From contig NC_011071.1 in the NCBI RefSeq assembly GCF_000020665.1, positions 3,276,501 through 3,340,500 of the forward strand: a stretch of 64,000 bases of DNA. The letters are read 5' to 3'. This DNA comes from Stenotrophomonas maltophilia R551-3 (GTDB lineage: Bacteria > Pseudomonadota > Gammaproteobacteria > Xanthomonadales > Xanthomonadaceae). Below the pieces are notes generated by a model. It was not told the DNA's origin and made no database searches. It saw only the letters and a list, made by a program, of their open reading frames with translations. Below, piece after piece: positions 38,330 through 47,451 of this stretch; within the stretch, counting starts at the first letter, position 1, and each line of letters opens with the position of its first letter. Position numbers and translations under genes: made by a program.

Positions 38330-40138
38330 TTACTTGTTGTCCATCTGCAGCACGGCCAGGAACGCTTCCTGCGGGATCTCCACACGGCCGACCTGCTTCA
38401 TGCGCTTCTTGCCTTCCTTCTGCTTTTCCAGAAGCTTCTTCTTGCGCGAAACGTCGCCACCATAGCACTTGGCCAGCACGTTCTTGCGCATGGCCTTGAC
38501 CGTGGTACGGGCGATGATCTGCGAGCCGACGGCAGCCTGGATGGCCACGTCGAACTGCTGGCGCGGGATCAGGTCCTTCATCTTGTCGCACAGCTCGCGG
38601 CCGCGGCGATCGGCGTGACTGCGGTGCACGATCAGCGACAGCGCATCGACCTTGTCACCGTTGATCAGTACGTCGACGCGCACGAACGGGCCGGCATCGA
38701 AGCGCACGAAGTGGTAGTCCAGCGACGCATAGCCACGGCTGACCGACTTCAGCTTGTCGAAGAAGTCCAGCACCACTTCGGCCATCGGCAGCTCATAGCT
38801 GATCTGCACCTGGCTGCCCAGGTAGTTGATGCCGATCTGGCTGCCACGCTTTTCTTCGCACAGCTTGATGATGTTGCCGATGTACTCCTCGGGGGTGAGC
38901 ACGTTGGCACGGATGATCGGCTCGCGGATCTCCTCGACATGGTTCACCGGCGGCAGCTTGGCCGGGTTGTCCATGTTGATGATGGTGCCGTCGGTCTTCA
39001 GTACCTCGTACACCACCGTCGGCGCGGTGCTGATCAGGTCCAGGTTGTATTCGCGTTCCAGGCGCTCCTGCACGATCTCCATGTGCAGCATGCCGAGGAA
39101 GCCGCAGCGGAAACCGAAGCCCATTGCTTCGGAGCTTTCCGGCTCGAAGCGCAGCGCAGCATCGTTCAGGCGCAGCTTGTCCAGCGCTTCGCGCAGGTCC
39201 GGGTAGTCTTCGGCATCGACCGGGAACAGGCCGGCGAACACGCGCGGCTGCATTTCCTGGAAGCCCGGCAGCGGTTTCGGCGCCGGGTCGGCAGCCAGGG
39301 TGAGGGTGTCGCCGACCGGCGCACCGTGCACGTCCTTGATGCTGGCGGTGACCCAACCCACTTCACCGGCGCGCAGCGCCGGCAGCACCTTGCGCTTCGG
39401 GGTGAACACGCCGACGTTGTCGACCTGGTGGTTGCGGCCGGTGGACATCACCTGCAGCTTGTCACCGGCCTTGATCTCACCCTGCATCACGCGCACCAGC
39501 GAGACCACGCCCAGGTAATTGTCGAACCAGGAGTCGATGATCAGCGCCTGCAGCTTGTCGGTGTCACGCGGCTTCGGCGGCGGAATGCGGTGCACGATGG
39601 CTTCCAGCACGTCCTGCACGTTCAGGCCGGTCTTGGCGCTGACCGGCACGGCGTCGGCGGCATCGATGCCGATCACGGCCTCGATCTCGGCCTTGGCGCG
39701 CTCGATGTCGGCGGTGGGCAGGTCGATCTTGTTGATCACCGGCACCACTTCCAGGCCCTGCTCGACAGCGGTGTAGCAGTTGGCCACCGACTGCGCTTCC
39801 ACGCCCTGGGCGGCGTCGACCACCAGCAGCGCGCCTTCGCAGGCGGCCAGCGAGCGGCTGACTTCATAGGAGAAGTCGACGTGGCCCGGGGTGTCGATGA
39901 AGTTCAGATGGTAGGTCTGCCCGTCCTTGGCCAGGTACGGCAGCGACACCGACTGCGCCTTGATGGTGATGCCACGCTCACGCTCGATCGGGTTGGAGTC
40001 GAGCACCTGCGCTTCCATCTCGCGGGCCTGGAGGCCGCCGCAGAGCTGGATGATGCGGTCGGCCAGCGTGGACTTGCCGTGGTCGACGTGGGCGATGATG
40101 GAGAAGTTGCGGATGTTCCGCATCGAATCAGAAGACAT
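38330..40138 (-). CDS. lepA: Elongation factor 4 (LepA)
   Basis: A 602-residue ribosome-associated GTPase involved in translation and 30S biogenesis. The G1 motif is [11 protein letters not shown]3 is DTPGHVDF and G4 is NKIDLP. The LepA-specific C-terminal domain (about 480-602) ends [20 protein letters not shown] and MDNK. It lies upstream of lepB as in most gammaproteobacteria. The 165-base gap from mucD contains a GC-rich hairpin but may still be read through. Confidence 0.98.
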   Translation of the reverse strand: MSSDSMRNIRNFSIIAHVDHGKSTLADRIIQLCGGLQAREMEAQVLDSNPIERERGITIKAQSVSLPYLAKDGQTYHLNFIDTPGHVDFSYEVSRSLAACEGALLVVDAAQGVEAQSVANCYTAVEQGLEVVPVINKIDLPTADIERAKAEIEAVIGIDAADAVPVSAKTGLNVQDVLEAIVHRIPPPKPRDTDKLQALIIDSWFDNYLGVVSLVRVMQGEIKAGDKLQVMSTGRNHQVDNVGVFTPKRKVLPALRAGEVGWVTASIKDVHGAPVGDTLTLAADPAPKPLPGFQEMQPRVFAGLFPVDAEDYPDLREALDKLRLNDAALRFEPESSEAMGFGFRCGFLGMLHMEIVQERLEREYNLDLISTAPTVVYEVLKTDGTIINMDNPAKLPPVNHVEEIREPIIRANVLTPEEYIGNIIKLCEEKRGSQIGINYLGSQVQISYELPMAEVVLDFFDKLKSVSRGYASLDYHFVRFDAGPFVRVDVLINGDKVDALSLIVHRSHADRRGRELCDKMKDLIPRQQFDVAIQAAVGSQIIARTTVKAMRKNVLAKCYGGDVSRKKKLLEKQKEGKKRMKQVGRVEIPQEAFLAVLQMDNK

Positions 40139-40239
40139 AGGTGGCGGCGGCGCGCGGCGTCGTCAGGGTAACGGTCGATTATCGCACGCCCGGGGCCCTG
40201 CCGCGAAAACGGCCTCATCGGGCCGGGGCCGGAATGGCC

Positions 40240-40263
40240 GAAGCCCCGCCAGGGCGGGGCTTC
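40240..40263. terminator. GC-rich hairpin between mucD and lepA
   Basis: GAAGCCCCGCCA / GGCGGGGCTTC forms a strong stem 41 bases past the mucD stop. There is no T-run on the minus strand, so termination may be partial. Confidence 0.5.
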
Positions 40264-40303
40264 AGGGGAGCAGAGGTGGCCGCCAGAGCGGCCCCGGCAG
40301 GCC

Positions 40304-41839
40304 TTACTGGCCGGCCTTGACCGCCACGAAGGCGCTGTTGCCGTTGCCGGTACGTACCAGCAGCATCACCACATCGTCCTTCTTGTAGCTGGACAGCGCG
40401 CGGTTCAGGGCATCCACGCTGCCGACCGTGGTGCGGCCGACCTGCAGGATCACCATGCCCGGCGACAGGCCCGCGTCACGTGCCGCCTGGCCCTTGACCC
40501 CGGTGATGCGCACACCTTCGTTGCCGTCCAGGCCGAACTGCTTGCGCTGCGGCGCAGTCAGATCACTGACATCCAGGCCAAGCAGTGCATTGGCACCTGC
40601 CTGCGGCGCCGCATCGGGCTTGGGTCCTGCGGCCGTGCGGGCATTGCCCTGGCCGTCTTCGCTCAGCGCGGTCAGCGTGGCGCTCAGGTCACGCGGCTTG
40701 CCGTCGCGGATCACGCCCAGCGTGACCCGGCTGCCCGGCGCCATCGCACCGATCAGCGGCGGCAGGTCCGACCAGCTGTTGACCGGGCTGCCATTGACCG
40801 AGCGCACCACGTCACCGATCTGCACGCCGGCCTTTTCCGCCGCGCTGCCGGCCACGATCTGGTTGACCAGCGCGCCACGGCTGTCCGGCAGGCCCAGGCC
40901 CTGCGCCTTCAGCGCATCGATCGGCTCGACCACCGCGCCCAGCTGGCCACGGGTGACCTTGCCACTCTTCTTGATCTGCTCGACCGCGCTCATCGCCAGG
41001 TCGATCGGAATCGCGAAGCTGATGCCCATGTAACCGCCCGAGGCGGAGAAGATCTGCGAGTTGATGCCGACCACTTCGCCGCGGGTGTTCAGCAGCGGGC
41101 CGCCGGAGTTGCCCTGGTTGATCGCCACGTCGGTCTGGATGAACGGCACGTAGCGCTGATCAGCGCCACCGGTGCTGCGGCCCAGCGCGCTGACGATGCC
41201 GGCGGTGACCGAGTGGTCCAGGCCGAACGGCGAGCCGATCGCGACAACCCACTGGCCCGGCTTCAGGGTATTGGAATCGCCCACCCGCACGGTCGGCAGG
41301 TTCTTGCCGTCGATCTTCAGCAGGGCCACGTCGTACTGCTGGTCACTGCCCACCACCTTGGCGTTGAATTCGCGGCTGTCACCCAGCTTGACCTTCACCT
41401 CGCTGGCGTCAGCCACCACGTGGTAGTTGGTCAGCACGTAGCCGTCGGGCGAAATGATGAAGCCCGAGCCCATGCCGCGGCCCTTGATGCTGGGGCCACC
41501 GTCCTGCCCGCCCGGCCCCTGCCCCGGCATCGGGAAGTCAGGCCCGAAGAAGCGACGGAAGAATTCCGGCATGTCATCGTCGCCGCCCATCGGGCCACGC
41601 GAGGCCTGGCGGTTGTTGCGCACGATGGTGGTGTCGACGTTGACCACGCCCGGCCCGACCTGTTCGACCAGATGGGTGAAATCGGGCAGGCCGCTGACCA
41701 GCGGCTGCGCCGGCGCGCGCGGGGCTGCTGCAGCGGCGGCCTGGGGCTGGGCGGCAGGCGGCGCTGGCTGGGCACAGGCCACCAGCGGCAGGGTCAGGGC
41801 GAACAGGCCAATGGCCTGCGTGCGGAGTCGGGGAGTCAT
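40304..41839 (-). CDS. mucD: Do-like periplasmic serine protease/chaperone (MucD/DegP family)
   Basis: A 511-residue S1C protease. The N-terminal signal ends LPLVACAQP, which also fits a lipobox (LVAC). The protease domain has His in LTNYHVV, Asp in YDVALLKI and Ser in NQGNSGGPLLN. Two PDZ domains follow (about 300-390 and 410-505). It degrades or refolds misfolded envelope proteins. It is the third gene of an rpoE-rseA-mucD operon, mirroring the algU-muc order of Pseudomonas, and is expected to be under sigma-E control. Confidence 0.95.
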   Translation of the reverse strand: MTPRLRTQAIGLFALTLPLVACAQPAPPAAQPQAAAAAAPRAPAQPLVSGLPDFTHLVEQVGPGVVNVDTTIVRNNRQASRGPMGGDDDMPEFFRRFFGPDFPMPGQGPGGQDGGPSIKGRGMGSGFIISPDGYVLTNYHVVADASEVKVKLGDSREFNAKVVGSDQQYDVALLKIDGKNLPTVRVGDSNTLKPGQWVVAIGSPFGLDHSVTAGIVSALGRSTGGADQRYVPFIQTDVAINQGNSGGPLLNTRGEVVGINSQIFSASGGYMGISFAIPIDLAMSAVEQIKKSGKVTRGQLGAVVEPIDALKAQGLGLPDSRGALVNQIVAGSAAEKAGVQIGDVVRSVNGSPVNSWSDLPPLIGAMAPGSRVTLGVIRDGKPRDLSATLTALSEDGQGNARTAAGPKPDAAPQAGANALLGLDVSDLTAPQRKQFGLDGNEGVRITGVKGQAARDAGLSPGMVILQVGRTTVGSVDALNRALSSYKKDDVVMLLVRTGNGNSAFVAVKAGQ

Positions 41840-41913
41840 CGGACGGCAACCTCCGGGTCGGATGGAAAGAGGAATACGGGCCCCGCCGACGGCGGGGCGT
41901 GAAAGCGTCCGGC

Positions 41914-42795
41914 TCAGTCGCGCGGGCGCGGCGGCACCGGCAGGTCATCCTGCAGGCGCGGCTCGAACGGGTAGAACGCGGCACCACCGGCGTGGGCCGG
42001 GAAGCTGGCATTGAGCGCGCCACCGGCGGCGGGCGCCAGGCTGGAGCGCGGCCACGGTCGCGCCTGCAGGCCACCGACCTCACCGAACGGCAGGTTGCGG
42101 CTGGCGTTGGCCGGCACGCTCGGGGTCAACGGCGCCTGCGCGGCAGCCACGGCACGCTGCGGTACATCGTCACGCTGCGCGGCACGCGCGGCCTGCTGGC
42201 TGCGGGTCGCACTGGCACGGCGGGTGTCCTGGCGGCGGCCGGCAGCGGCCATCGCCACCGCCGGCGCAGCAGCCACCGCCATCGCTGCGGTATCCACCGA
42301 GGCTTCGGTGACCGGAGCCGGGGTGCCCGGTGCCGGCGCCAGCTCGGCCTGACTGGCGATCACCTGCGGCGCCAGCGGCTCGCCCGGCGTGGCCTCCTGC
42401 AGCTTCTCGCCGCCCATGAAAAGGGCCACTGCCGCCACCGAGGCGGCCAGTGCAGCACCACCGCCCCAGGCCCGCCAGCCGCTACGCCGCACCTGACGGC
42501 GCGGCTCCGCCTGTGGTGCGGGTTCGGCAGCAATGGCGGCGGCCACAGCGGCACCGAAGCCGACAGGCGCCAGCAGCGAGGCCTGGCCGCGCATCACGTC
42601 GCCGAGCAGCTGCCAGCGTTCCTGGCAGCCTGCCAGTTCGGGGTCATGTTCCATGCGGCGCAGCAGGAAGCGCGCTTCATCTGCGCCCAGCTCGCCATCG
42701 ACCAGCGCCGACAGCTGCTCGCGGTGGCGCTGGTCCAGGCGCTGCCCGGCAGGGGATTGATGGTTCTGCGATTCGTTGAACGGATTACTGGTCAT
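41914..42795 (-). CDS. rseA: Sigma-E anti-sigma factor RseA/MucA-like
   Basis: A 293-residue anti-sigma factor. The N-terminal RseA-type domain (REQLSALVDGELGADEARFLLRRM, about 25-90) binds sigma-E. One transmembrane helix follows at about 108-127 (WRAWGGGAALAASVAAVALFMGG). The long periplasmic part is Ala/Pro-rich and poorly conserved. On envelope stress it should be cleaved to release sigma-E. Its ATG overlaps the rpoE stop by four bases (42792-42795). Confidence 0.9.
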   Translation of the reverse strand: MTSNPFNESQNHQSPAGQRLDQRHREQLSALVDGELGADEARFLLRRMEHDPELAGCQERWQLLGDVMRGQASLLAPVGFGAAVAAAIAAEPAPQAEPRRQVRRSGWRAWGGGAALAASVAAVALFMGGEKLQEATPGEPLAPQVIASQAELAPAPGTPAPVTEASVDTAAMAVAAAPAVAMAAAGRRQDTRRASATRSQQAARAAQRDDVPQRAVAAAQAPLTPSVPANASRNLPFGEVGGLQARPWPRSSLAPAAGGALNASFPAHAGGAAFYPFEPRLQDDLPVPPRPRD

Positions 42796-43412
42796 ACGCG
42801 GCTCTTCTCACGGGTGGCGCTGCCGATGTCCAACAGCGGCCGGAGTTCGGTGTCGATCGCCTCGCGCGCCCGGAAGATCCGTGAACGCACGGTGCCGATC
42901 GGGCACCCCATTTTCTGCGCGATTTCGTCGTAACTCAGGCCTTCCACCTCGCGCAGGGTGATCGCCAGCCGGAGTTCTTCCGGCAGCGCGTTGACGGCCT
43001 TCATCACCGTCTGTTCCAGCTCCTGGCGCATCAACTCGCGTTCGGGCGTGTCGGTGTCGCGCAGGCGCGTCCCGCTGTCGAACTGTTCAGCATCGCCGAT
43101 GTCGATGTCATCGGTCGGCGGGCGGCGATTGTGTGAAGCCAGGTAGTTTTTGGCGGTATTCACGGCGATTCGATGCAACCAGGTTGAGAACTGGGCATCG
43201 CCACGGAAACTTCCGATCGCGCGGTAGGCACGGATGAAAGTGTCCTGGGCGACGTCCTGACATTCGCTCCAGTCGGCGATGTAGCGACCGACCAAGGCCA
43301 CGACCCGATGCTGGTACTTGCGCACCAGGACATCGAAGGCGGCACTCTCGCCGTGCTGCACGCGCCGGACCAGTTCCAGATCCAGCTCCTGAGGTGTATC
43401 AACATCGGCCAT
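42792..43412 (-). CDS. rpoE: RNA polymerase sigma factor RpoE (AlgU-type)
   Basis: A 206-residue ECF sigma factor close to E. coli RpoE and Pseudomonas AlgU. Region 2 includes LVRKYQHRVVALVGRYI, CQDVAQDTFIRAYRAI and FSTWLHRIAVNTAKNYL. Region 4 includes LPEELRLAITLREVEGLSYDEIA with helix CPIGTVRSRIFRAREAI. It controls the envelope-stress regulon. A sigma-E-type promoter lies 41-67 bases upstream, indicating autoregulation. ATG 43412 is well placed; upstream in-frame codons overlap that promoter. Confidence 0.96.
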   Translation of the reverse strand: MADVDTPQELDLELVRRVQHGESAAFDVLVRKYQHRVVALVGRYIADWSECQDVAQDTFIRAYRAIGSFRGDAQFSTWLHRIAVNTAKNYLASHNRRPPTDDIDIGDAEQFDSGTRLRDTDTPERELMRQELEQTVMKAVNALPEELRLAITLREVEGLSYDEIAQKMGCPIGTVRSRIFRAREAIDTELRPLLDIGSATREKSRV

Positions 43413-43452
43413 GAGGGGCCGCACTCCTGTCAGCCCAACCGACGTCGGGCAA

Positions 43453-43479
43453 TGAGACTGCCAATCCCGGGAAAAGTTC
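43453..43479 (-). promoter_or_regulatory. Sigma-E (AlgU)-type promoter of rpoE operon
   Basis: On the minus strand GAACTT (43479-43474), a 16-base spacer and TCTCA (43457-43453) match the GAACTT-N16/17-TCnnA consensus known for AlgU/RpoE. The expected transcript start is some 30-40 bases before the rpoE ATG. Confidence 0.75.
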
Positions 43480-43646
43480 AGTCGCCGATCACCTGGCGCC
43501 GCACCAGCTTTTAACCACCGTTCCGTTAGCGTCCCGGTTCCAGGCTCTGGATCCGGGGGCTCCACCCCCTGCTATTGGGATTTGACGCGGGGGAAACAAC
43601 CTCTGGATCATAGCCGCTTCTCCATACACAACCGGATGGAACGTCC

Positions 43647-45710
43647 ATGCTCTCAGGCTTCGATGGTCTCCGCTTCAGCCACTGGCTCCCCGAGATCCGC
43701 GACGACGGCGTGGTGGTCCTCTCCCTGGATCGTCAGGACAGCAGCGTCAACGCAATGTCGCAGGACGTGCTGCTGGAACTGGGCGACCTGCTTGAGCGCA
43801 TCGCCATGGACCCGCCCAAGGGCGTGGTGATCCAGTCCCTGAAGAAGGCCGGCTTCATCGCCGGTGCCGACCTGAAGGAATTCCAGGAATTCGACCGCCG
43901 CGGCACCGTGAACGATGCCATCCGCCGTGGCCAGTCCACCTACCAGAAGCTGGCCGAGCTGCCCTGCCCGACCGTGGCGGCGATCCATGGCCACTGCCTG
44001 GGCGGCGGCACCGAGCTGGCGCTGGCCTGCCGCTACCGTGTGGCTTCGAATGACAGTTCGACCCGCATCGGCCTGCCGGAAACCCAGCTGGGCATTTTCC
44101 CGGGCTGGGGCGGCAGCGCGCGCCTGCCGCAGCTGGTGGGCGCACCGGCGGCGATGGACATGATGCTGACCGGCCGCACCCTGTCAGCCTCGGCTGCACG
44201 TGGCATCGGCCTGGTCGACAAGGTGGTGGCACCGGCGGTGGTGCTCGACACGGCCGTAGCGCTGGCGCTGTCCGGCACCACCCGCCCGTTCAAGCAGCGC
44301 GCGACGGCATGGGCGACCAACACCTGGCTGGCACGCACGCTGCTGGCGCCGCAGATGGTCAAGCAGGTCGCACGCAAGGCGAAGAAGGACCAGTACCCCG
44401 CGCCGTATGCGCTGATCAGCACCTGGCAGCGCAGCGGTGGCAAGCCGGTGCAGGCACGCCTGGATGCCGAACGTCGCGCCGTGGTGAAACTGGCCAGCAC
44501 CCCCACCGCGCGCAACCTGATCCGCATCTTCTTCCTTACCGAGCGCCTGAAGGGCCTGGGTGGTGGTGATTCGGGCATCCGCCACGTGCACGTGGTCGGT
44601 GCCGGTGTGATGGGCGGCGATATTGCTGCATGGGCCGCCTACAAGGGCTTCGAAGTGACTCTGCAGGACCGTGAGCAGCGCTTCATCGACCCGGCCATGG
44701 AACGCGCCCAAGCGCTGTTCGCCAAGAAAGTGCGCGACGAAAGCAAGCGTCCGGCGGTGGCCGCGCGCCTGCGGGCCGACCTGGAAGGCAACGGCGTGGC
44801 TGAAGCCGACCTGGTGATCGAAGCCATCATCGAGAACCCGGAAGCCAAGCGTGCGCTGTACCAGACGCTGGAACCGAAGATGAAGCAGGACGCACTGCTG
44901 ACCACCAATACTTCGTCGATTCCGCTGCTGGAACTGCGCGACCACATCCAGCGCCCGGCGCAGTTCGCCGGCCTGCACTACTTCAACCCGGTGGCGCAGA
45001 TGCCGCTGGTGGAAATCATCCATCACGACGGCATGGCGCCTGAAACCGAGCGTCGACTGGCCGCGTTCTGCAAGGCACTGGGCAAGTTCCCCGTGCCGGT
45101 GGCCGGCAGCCCGGGCTTCCTGGTCAACCGCGTGCTGTTCCCGTACATGCTGGAAGCCGCCACCGCCTATGCCGAAGGCATCCCGGGCCCGGTGATCGAC
45201 AAGGCCGCTGTGAAGTTCGGCATGCCGATGGGCCCGATCGAACTGATCGACACGGTGGGCCTGGACGTGGCCGCTGGCGTTGGCCGCGAACTGGCACCGT
45301 TCCTCGGCCTGCAGATTCCGGCCGCGCTGCAGACGGTGGAACCGGACAAGCGCGGCAAGAAGGATGGCCAGGGCATCTATACCTGGGAAAACGGCCGTGC
45401 GAAGAAGCCGGACGTGGCCAGCGATTACCAGGCACCGGCCGATCTGGAAGACCGCCTGATCCTGCCGCTGTTGAACGAGGCAGTGGCCTGCCTGCACGAA
45501 GGCGTGGTGGCGGATTCGGACCTGCTGGATGCCGGCGTGATCTTCGGTACTGGCTTCGCACCGTTCCGTGGCGGCCCGATCCAGCACATCCGCGCGGTGG
45601 GTGCCGATGCAATCGTGGAGCGGCTGAAGGCACTGCAGCAGCGCCACGGCGATCGTTTCGCCCCGCGCCCGGGCTGGGACAACCCCGTCCTGCGTGAACC
45701 GGTGGTGTGA
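43647..45710 (+). CDS. FadB/FadJ-like fatty acid oxidation complex alpha subunit
   Basis: A 687-residue bifunctional protein. The N-terminal crotonase (enoyl-CoA hydratase) domain (about 1-290) contains the oxyanion-hole GFIAGADLKEF and HGHCLGGGTELALACRYR. The 3-hydroxyacyl-CoA dehydrogenase part (about 310-687) has the NAD motif VVGAGVMGGDIAAW and the catalytic region LHYFNPVAQMPLVEII and SPGFLVNRVLFPYM. It carries out two beta-oxidation steps. No thiolase partner (FadA) is adjacent; the thiolase at 16063 is of acetyl-CoA type. It is divergent from rpoE. Confidence 0.93.
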   Translation: MLSGFDGLRFSHWLPEIRDDGVVVLSLDRQDSSVNAMSQDVLLELGDLLERIAMDPPKGVVIQSLKKAGFIAGADLKEFQEFDRRGTVNDAIRRGQSTYQKLAELPCPTVAAIHGHCLGGGTELALACRYRVASNDSSTRIGLPETQLGIFPGWGGSARLPQLVGAPAAMDMMLTGRTLSASAARGIGLVDKVVAPAVVLDTAVALALSGTTRPFKQRATAWATNTWLARTLLAPQMVKQVARKAKKDQYPAPYALISTWQRSGGKPVQARLDAERRAVVKLASTPTARNLIRIFFLTERLKGLGGGDSGIRHVHVVGAGVMGGDIAAWAAYKGFEVTLQDREQRFIDPAMERAQALFAKKVRDESKRPAVAARLRADLEGNGVAEADLVIEAIIENPEAKRALYQTLEPKMKQDALLTTNTSSIPLLELRDHIQRPAQFAGLHYFNPVAQMPLVEIIHHDGMAPETERRLAAFCKALGKFPVPVAGSPGFLVNRVLFPYMLEAATAYAEGIPGPVIDKAAVKFGMPMGPIELIDTVGLDVAAGVGRELAPFLGLQIPAALQTVEPDKRGKKDGQGIYTWENGRAKKPDVASDYQAPADLEDRLILPLLNEAVACLHEGVVADSDLLDAGVIFGTGFAPFRGGPIQHIRAVGADAIVERLKALQQRHGDRFAPRPGWDNPVLREPVV

Positions 45711-45744
45711 GTTGATCGGCCGGGCCTGCGGCCCGGCACCCGCG

Positions 45745-45769
45745 GTAGTGCCGGCCGCTGGCCGGCAAC
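45745..45769 (+). repeat. GTAG-headed short palindrome (SMAG-like)
   Basis: GTAGTGCCGGCCGCTGGCCG and closing bases, the GTAG-TGCCGGCC subtype. It lies 34 bases past the fadB-like stop. The same subtype occurs at 54498-54522 and 63469-63493. Confidence 0.75.
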
Positions 45770-45820
45770 CTCAAAAGCCAGAGCCGGAGCAACAGCCGGC
45801 TCTGGCTTTTCTGTTTGTTG

Positions 45821-46003
45821 GGCGGGGCGGTGTGGGCAGGCAGGACACGCCGTAAACCCGTCCATGGGGGCTCGATGGCGCCTTGCTCGTGTGCGCTGTC
45901 CTGCGCACACGGCAAGACCGGGGTTGGGCGTCCTGCCCAACCCGCCCGAGGCATGCCTCGGGCCCATGGCGCCAACGGTCCTGCCCACCCACACCGCCCC
46001 ACC
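45821..46003 (+). repeat. Long intergenic palindrome, copy 6, enlarged
   Basis: Arms 45821-45846 and 45978-46003 pair at 23 of 26 positions. The core is 131 nt instead of 52. The extra 79 nt lie at the inner hairpin loop and themselves form hairpins (CGTGTGCGC/GCGCACACG, GTTGGGC/GCCCAAC and CCCGAGGCATGCCTCGGG). Plus orientation. Confidence 0.82.
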
Positions 46004-46167
46004 CCTGACAGTTTCCCGATGACGGTCGGTGAACTGCGATTCTGGTGGGAATCGCTACGAACTGGTGGGTGGCTACCTTGGTTGCCACAAGGAGCGAAGC
46101 GACCGGCGTTTGATTTTGATTTTCTTTTTTCTTCTCCGTGGCTGGACAGCACACGGAAACTGTCAGA

Positions 46168-46271
46168 GGCCGGGCGGGTGGGTGGCGCAGGACCGTTGGC
46201 GCCATGGATGGCGCCATCGAGCCCCCATGGACGGGTTTACGGCGTGTCCTGCGCCACCCACCCGCCCGGCC
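46168..46271 (-). repeat. Long intergenic palindrome, copy 7
   Basis: Arms 46168-46193 and 46246-46271 are perfectly complementary (26 bp), with an arm sequence (GGGTGGGTGGCGCAGGAC) not shared by other copies. The core is 52 nt in minus orientation, facing copy 6. Confidence 0.88.
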
Positions 46272-46357
46272 AAGCGCGGCTTCTGCTTTTGCTTCTGCTT
46301 TTGCCTTCAGCGACCAACCCACAGCCACGAGGGGCTGCGCCGTTGGCGGGAACCCCA

Positions 46358-46378
46358 GTCGAGCAAGCTCGACTCTAC
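46358..46378 (-). repeat. GTAG-headed short palindrome (SMAG-like)
   Basis: On the minus strand GTAGAGTCGAGCTTGCTCGAC. It lies about 90 bases before the pirin start codon. Confidence 0.65.
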
Positions 46379-46466
46379 GGAACAGGCTGTTACCCATACG
46401 GGGCATGTGCCCGTCACAGCTGCATGCGATGCTGACCACCTGATCCCTGCCAGCGAGAACGCCCGC

Positions 46467-47330
46467 ATGACCACCATCATCGCCCCGCGCGTGCACGACA
46501 TCGGCGGACTCGAAGTCCGTCGCGCCGTCCCCACCCTGCAGGCGCGCAGCATCGGCTCGTTCGTGTTCGTCGACCAGATGGGCCCGGCACTCATGCATCC
46601 CGGCACCGCCATCGACGTGCGCCCGCATCCGCATATCGGCCTGGCCACCGTCACCTACCTGTGGTCGGGCGCCATCGGCCACCGCGACACGCTGGGCTCG
46701 GACCAGGTGATCCGCCCCGGTGACGTCAACTGGATGACCGCTGGCCGCGGCATCGCCCATTCCGAACGCACGCCGCAACCAGACCGCGATCACGACAACC
46801 CGATCCACGGCATGCAGACCTGGGTCGCACTGCCGAAGTCGCATGAGGAAATCGAGCCGGCGTTCTACCACCATGCCGCGGCCACCCTGCCCGAGCAGCG
46901 CCGCAATGGTGTCTGGCTGCGGGTGATCGCCGGCCGCGCCTATGGCGAGGAATCGCCGGTGAAGGTGTTCGCCGACACCCTCAACGTAGCGATCGACCTC
47001 GACCCGGATGCGGAGATCGATATCGACAATGGCCACCGCGAGCGCGCGCTGTACATCCTCGAGGGCGAGGCGCAGCTGGACGGCGTTGACATCCCCGCCC
47101 AGCACCTGGTGATCCCCGAAGCCGGTGCGACAGGCCGCCTGCGTGCGAAGACGCCGGTGAAGGCGATGTTGTTCGGTGGCGAGCCACTGGATGGCCCACG
47201 TCACCTGTGGTGGAACTTCGTCTCCAGCTCGAAGGAGCGTATCGAGCAGGCCAAGCACGACTGGGAAGCCGGCCGCTTCGGCACCATTCCGGGCGACGAC
47301 AAGGAATTCATCCCGCTGCCGCAGTACTGA
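46467..47330 (+). CDS. Pirin-family protein A
   Basis: A 287-residue bicupin. The metal-binding histidines lie in DVRPHPHIGLATVTYLWSG, IGHRDTLGS and AHSERT, the usual H-x-H...H...E set of the N-terminal cupin. Pirins may be quercetinase-like dioxygenases or redox-sensitive regulators; the physiological role is not known here. It starts at ATG 46467 with no strong ribosome-binding site seen. A second, distinct pirin gene lies at 48910-49761. Confidence 0.92.
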   Translation: MTTIIAPRVHDIGGLEVRRAVPTLQARSIGSFVFVDQMGPALMHPGTAIDVRPHPHIGLATVTYLWSGAIGHRDTLGSDQVIRPGDVNWMTAGRGIAHSERTPQPDRDHDNPIHGMQTWVALPKSHEEIEPAFYHHAAATLPEQRRNGVWLRVIAGRAYGEESPVKVFADTLNVAIDLDPDAEIDIDNGHRERALYILEGEAQLDGVDIPAQHLVIPEAGATGRLRAKTPVKAMLFGGEPLDGPRHLWWNFVSSSKERIEQAKHDWEAGRFGTIPGDDKEFIPLPQY

Positions 47331-47408
47331 ACATCGCGTGTTGCACACATCCGAAGGTGTATCCCTGCACCCGGCGTTGACACTACAGTCACCCGCTGAT
47401 CATTGAAA

Positions 47409-47424
47409 TGTGACATAAATCACA
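47409..47424. promoter_or_regulatory. CRP/Clp-type binding site upstream of aqpZ
   Basis: The 16-mer TGTGACATAAATCACA fits the CRP consensus TGTGA-N6-TCACA exactly. It ends 28 bases before the aqpZ start codon. In Xanthomonadaceae the CRP-like protein Clp binds such sites. Being so near the start it may overlap or follow the promoter, so repression is as likely as activation. Confidence 0.72.
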
Positions 47425-47451
47425 CTTTCGACCGTCAAAGGAGTGCAACAC

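Larger units (their letters stand above)
45711..46466. other. Intergenic composite repeat unit between tandem genes
   Basis: No credible gene is present. It contains a GGGCCTGCGGCCC hairpin (about 45722-45735), a GTAG repeat (45745-45769), a GAGCCGG.CCGGCTC stem near 45781-45805, long palindrome copy 6 with its 79-nt insertion, a CTGACAGTTTCCCG box (46005-46018), about 110 bases of less repetitive DNA including a T-rich stretch (46109-46133), an ACTGTCAGA box (46159-46167), long palindrome copy 7 and a third GTAG repeat (46358-46378). The pirin gene starts at 46467; no clear promoter was identified. Confidence 0.75.

Noticed and set aside
37709..40171. An 820-codon open frame on the plus strand over lepB and lepA
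   Set aside because: It is the antisense of two certain genes. Long open shadow frames are common in GC-rich DNA, and its translation (many His/Val/Gln/Arg) has no domain.
16063..45710. Thiolase at 16063 and FadB-like gene at 43647 as an FadAB pair
   Set aside because: They lie 26 kb apart on separate transcripts, and the thiolase reads as an acetyl-CoA acetyltransferase.
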